The notes under the pieces: generated by a model
Database searches by the model: none
Seen by the model: the letters and a program-made list of their open reading frames with translations, nothing else
What the model was told of the DNA's origin: nothing
Part shown: positions 8,465 through 8,929 of the stretch, in pieces
How the letters are laid out: each line of letters begins with the position of its first letter
How positions within the stretch are numbered: position 1 is the first letter of the stretch
Program-made: the position numbers and the translations under genes
From: an uncultured Porphyromonas sp.
GTDB taxonomy: Bacteria; Bacteroidota; Bacteroidia; Bacteroidales; Porphyromonadaceae
DNA length: 8,929 nucleotides
Direction: 5' to 3'
NCBI GenBank assembly: GCA_945875135.1
Contig: CAMCJO010000069.1
Location: 1 to 8,929 of the forward strand

Positions 8465-8499
8465 TTAGAGATTAGAAGTTAGACCTTAGAAATTAGATA
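8465..8499. repeat. Five-copy 7-base tandem repeat TTAGANN
   Basis: TTAGA occurs at 8465, 8472, 8479, 8486 and 8493, exactly every seven bases. The two remaining positions vary (GA, AG, CC, AA, TA). The array begins six bases upstream of the minus-strand -7 box and covers its -33 region. A period of seven is not one helical turn, so regular protein binding on one DNA face is not implied. Copy-number change between strains is plausible. Confidence 0.75.
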
Positions 8500-8505
8500 C
8501 GTGTA

Positions 8506-8537
8506 GCCCTTTGTAGGGACGCACGGCTCGTGCGTCC
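8506..8537. repeat. GTAGGG hairpin module, copy 1 (perfect 9-base-pair stem)
   Basis: The module opens with GCCCTTTGTAGGG (8506-8518), itself a small CCCT/AGGG inverted repeat. It continues into a strong hairpin with GGACGCACG at 8517-8525, loop GCT, and CGTGCGTCC at 8529-8537. No T tract follows directly on either strand, so it is a poor intrinsic terminator. From memory, very similar GTAGGGACGCAC palindromes are scattered between genes in several Bacteroidetes, which suggests a dispersed non-autonomous repeat. A second, diverged copy follows at 8559. Confidence 0.6.
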
Positions 8538-8549
8538 GTTGTATCAAAG

Positions 8550-8667
8550 CCTGACTGCGCCCTCCGTAGGGGCGGACCTATGTGTCCTCCCGTCCACGTC
8601 ACCACCTGACTACGCCTCCGATCCACTCCGACAGCTCCGACAGCCTCTGATAGCTCTAGCCCCCCCC
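8550..8667. repeat. Short direct repeats and poly-C tract in the intergenic region
   Basis: CCTGACTGCGCCCTCCG (8550-8566) recurs as CCTGACTACGCCTCCG (8605-8620), with one substitution and one base fewer. CTCCGACAG is present twice in tandem (8626-8634, 8635-8643) and continues in decayed form to about 8659. A run of eight C ends the block (8660-8667). No gene or RNA is recognised here. The pattern fits repeated slippage and repeat decay. Confidence 0.55.
8559..8592. repeat. GTAGGG hairpin module, copy 2 (imperfect stem)
   Basis: GCCCTCCGTAGGG (8559-8571) differs from the opening of copy 1 at only two positions. A GC-rich inverted repeat follows: GGGCGGAC at 8570-8577 against GTCCTCCC at 8584-8591, with one mismatch (T8588) and a six-base loop. 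The shared opening and layout, with different stem sequences, suggests two members of one repeat family placed 53 bases apart. Confidence 0.5.
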
Positions 8668-8746
8668 TTGAGCAAAAGACTCTTCTTCCGCTGAAAACTT
8701 TTATCGGACAGCAAGACCTCCGACTACTTGATTTCGACTAGTCTAC

Positions 8747-8900
8747 AGTTTCCTACGTGTGGCACTAGAGTTTCCTACGTGTGGCACTACAGTTTCCTAC
8801 CTATGAAACTTTAGTTTCTTACCTATGAAACTCTAGTTTCTTACCTATGAAACTCTAGTTTCTTACCTATGAAACTTTAGTTTCACGCTGATGAACTGAT
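8747..8900. repeat. Tandem array of seven 22-base palindromic repeats in two sequence types
   Basis: Units begin at 8747, 8769, 8791, 8813, 8835, 8857 and 8879, each exactly 22 bases. Units 3-6 share AGTTTCYTACCTATGAAACT plus two spacer bases. The ends AGTTTC and GAAACT are perfect reverse complements around an eight-base centre. Units 1-2 are a second type, AGTTTCCTACGTGTGGCACT, whose right arm is changed. Unit 7 keeps AGTTTC and ATGAA but is otherwise decayed. GAAACT and the next AGTTTC are also complementary across the two-base spacer, so the array can fold in two registers. The units follow one another directly with no unique spacers, so this is not CRISPR. Function is unknown; candidates are multiple operator sites, a REP-like dispersed repeat, or a variable-number tandem repeat. 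Confidence 0.9.
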
Positions 8901-8929
8901 CGTTAGGTCATTTCTGCAGGAGGATCTAC
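8901..8929. other. Unassigned right edge
   Basis: These last bases follow the decayed final repeat unit. They contain a purine-rich GCAGGAGGA but no start codon after it within the window. Whether a gene begins just beyond the edge cannot be told. Confidence 0.3.

Noticed and set aside
8517..8537. Intrinsic terminator
   Set aside because: The stem is strong, but no T tract follows directly on either strand, and no gene on either strand ends nearby within the window.
8747..8900. CRISPR array
   Set aside because: The 22-base units directly abut one another with only two variable bases between palindromes. There are no unique spacers and no cas genes in the window.

Overview
This window most resembles the chromosome of a Bacteroidales bacterium, probably a Porphyromonas-type organism with intermediate GC content. 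Three observations support this. None of the three genes has a recognisable Shine-Dalgarno sequence. Two perfect matches to the Bacteroidetes -7 promoter box TAnnTTTG lie upstream of the two transcription units. The genes are a long TamB-type protein overlapping a lipoprotein version of an Omp85 barrel (TamL), followed by a DUF5106/thioredoxin-like lipoprotein typical of Bacteroidales. The genus is inferred from gene types and style, not from an alignment.

Left part (1-7327, plus strand): a promoter box at 8-15 and a short structured leader precede a two-gene operon. The first gene encodes a 1626-residue TamB/AsmA-like protein anchored in the inner membrane and predicted to span the periplasm. 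The second encodes a 780-residue outer-membrane lipoprotein with POTRA domains and a 16-strand barrel (TamL). The stop of the first and the start of the second overlap as ATGA. Together they should form the envelope-spanning translocation and assembly module that helps insert outer-membrane proteins or move lipids. An 8-G tract at the start of the TamL barrel could be prone to slippage.

Middle part (7343-8287, minus strand): a convergent gene ends 15 bases from the tamL stop. It encodes a 314-residue lipoprotein with an N-terminal DUF5106-like region and a C-terminal thioredoxin fold with a CNAC active-site motif. A roughly 155-base leader with several hairpins and a -7 box at 8452-8459 lies in front of it.

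Right part (about 8460-8929): no gene is visible. The stretch is densely packed with different repeats. In order these are a five-copy 7-base repeat, two related GTAGGG hairpin modules, short direct repeats, a poly-C tract, and a seven-unit array of 22-base palindromic repeats in two sequence types that reaches almost to the window edge. The 22-base array is the least explained and most interesting structure here. I see no defence system, mobile element or other clearly novel gene system.
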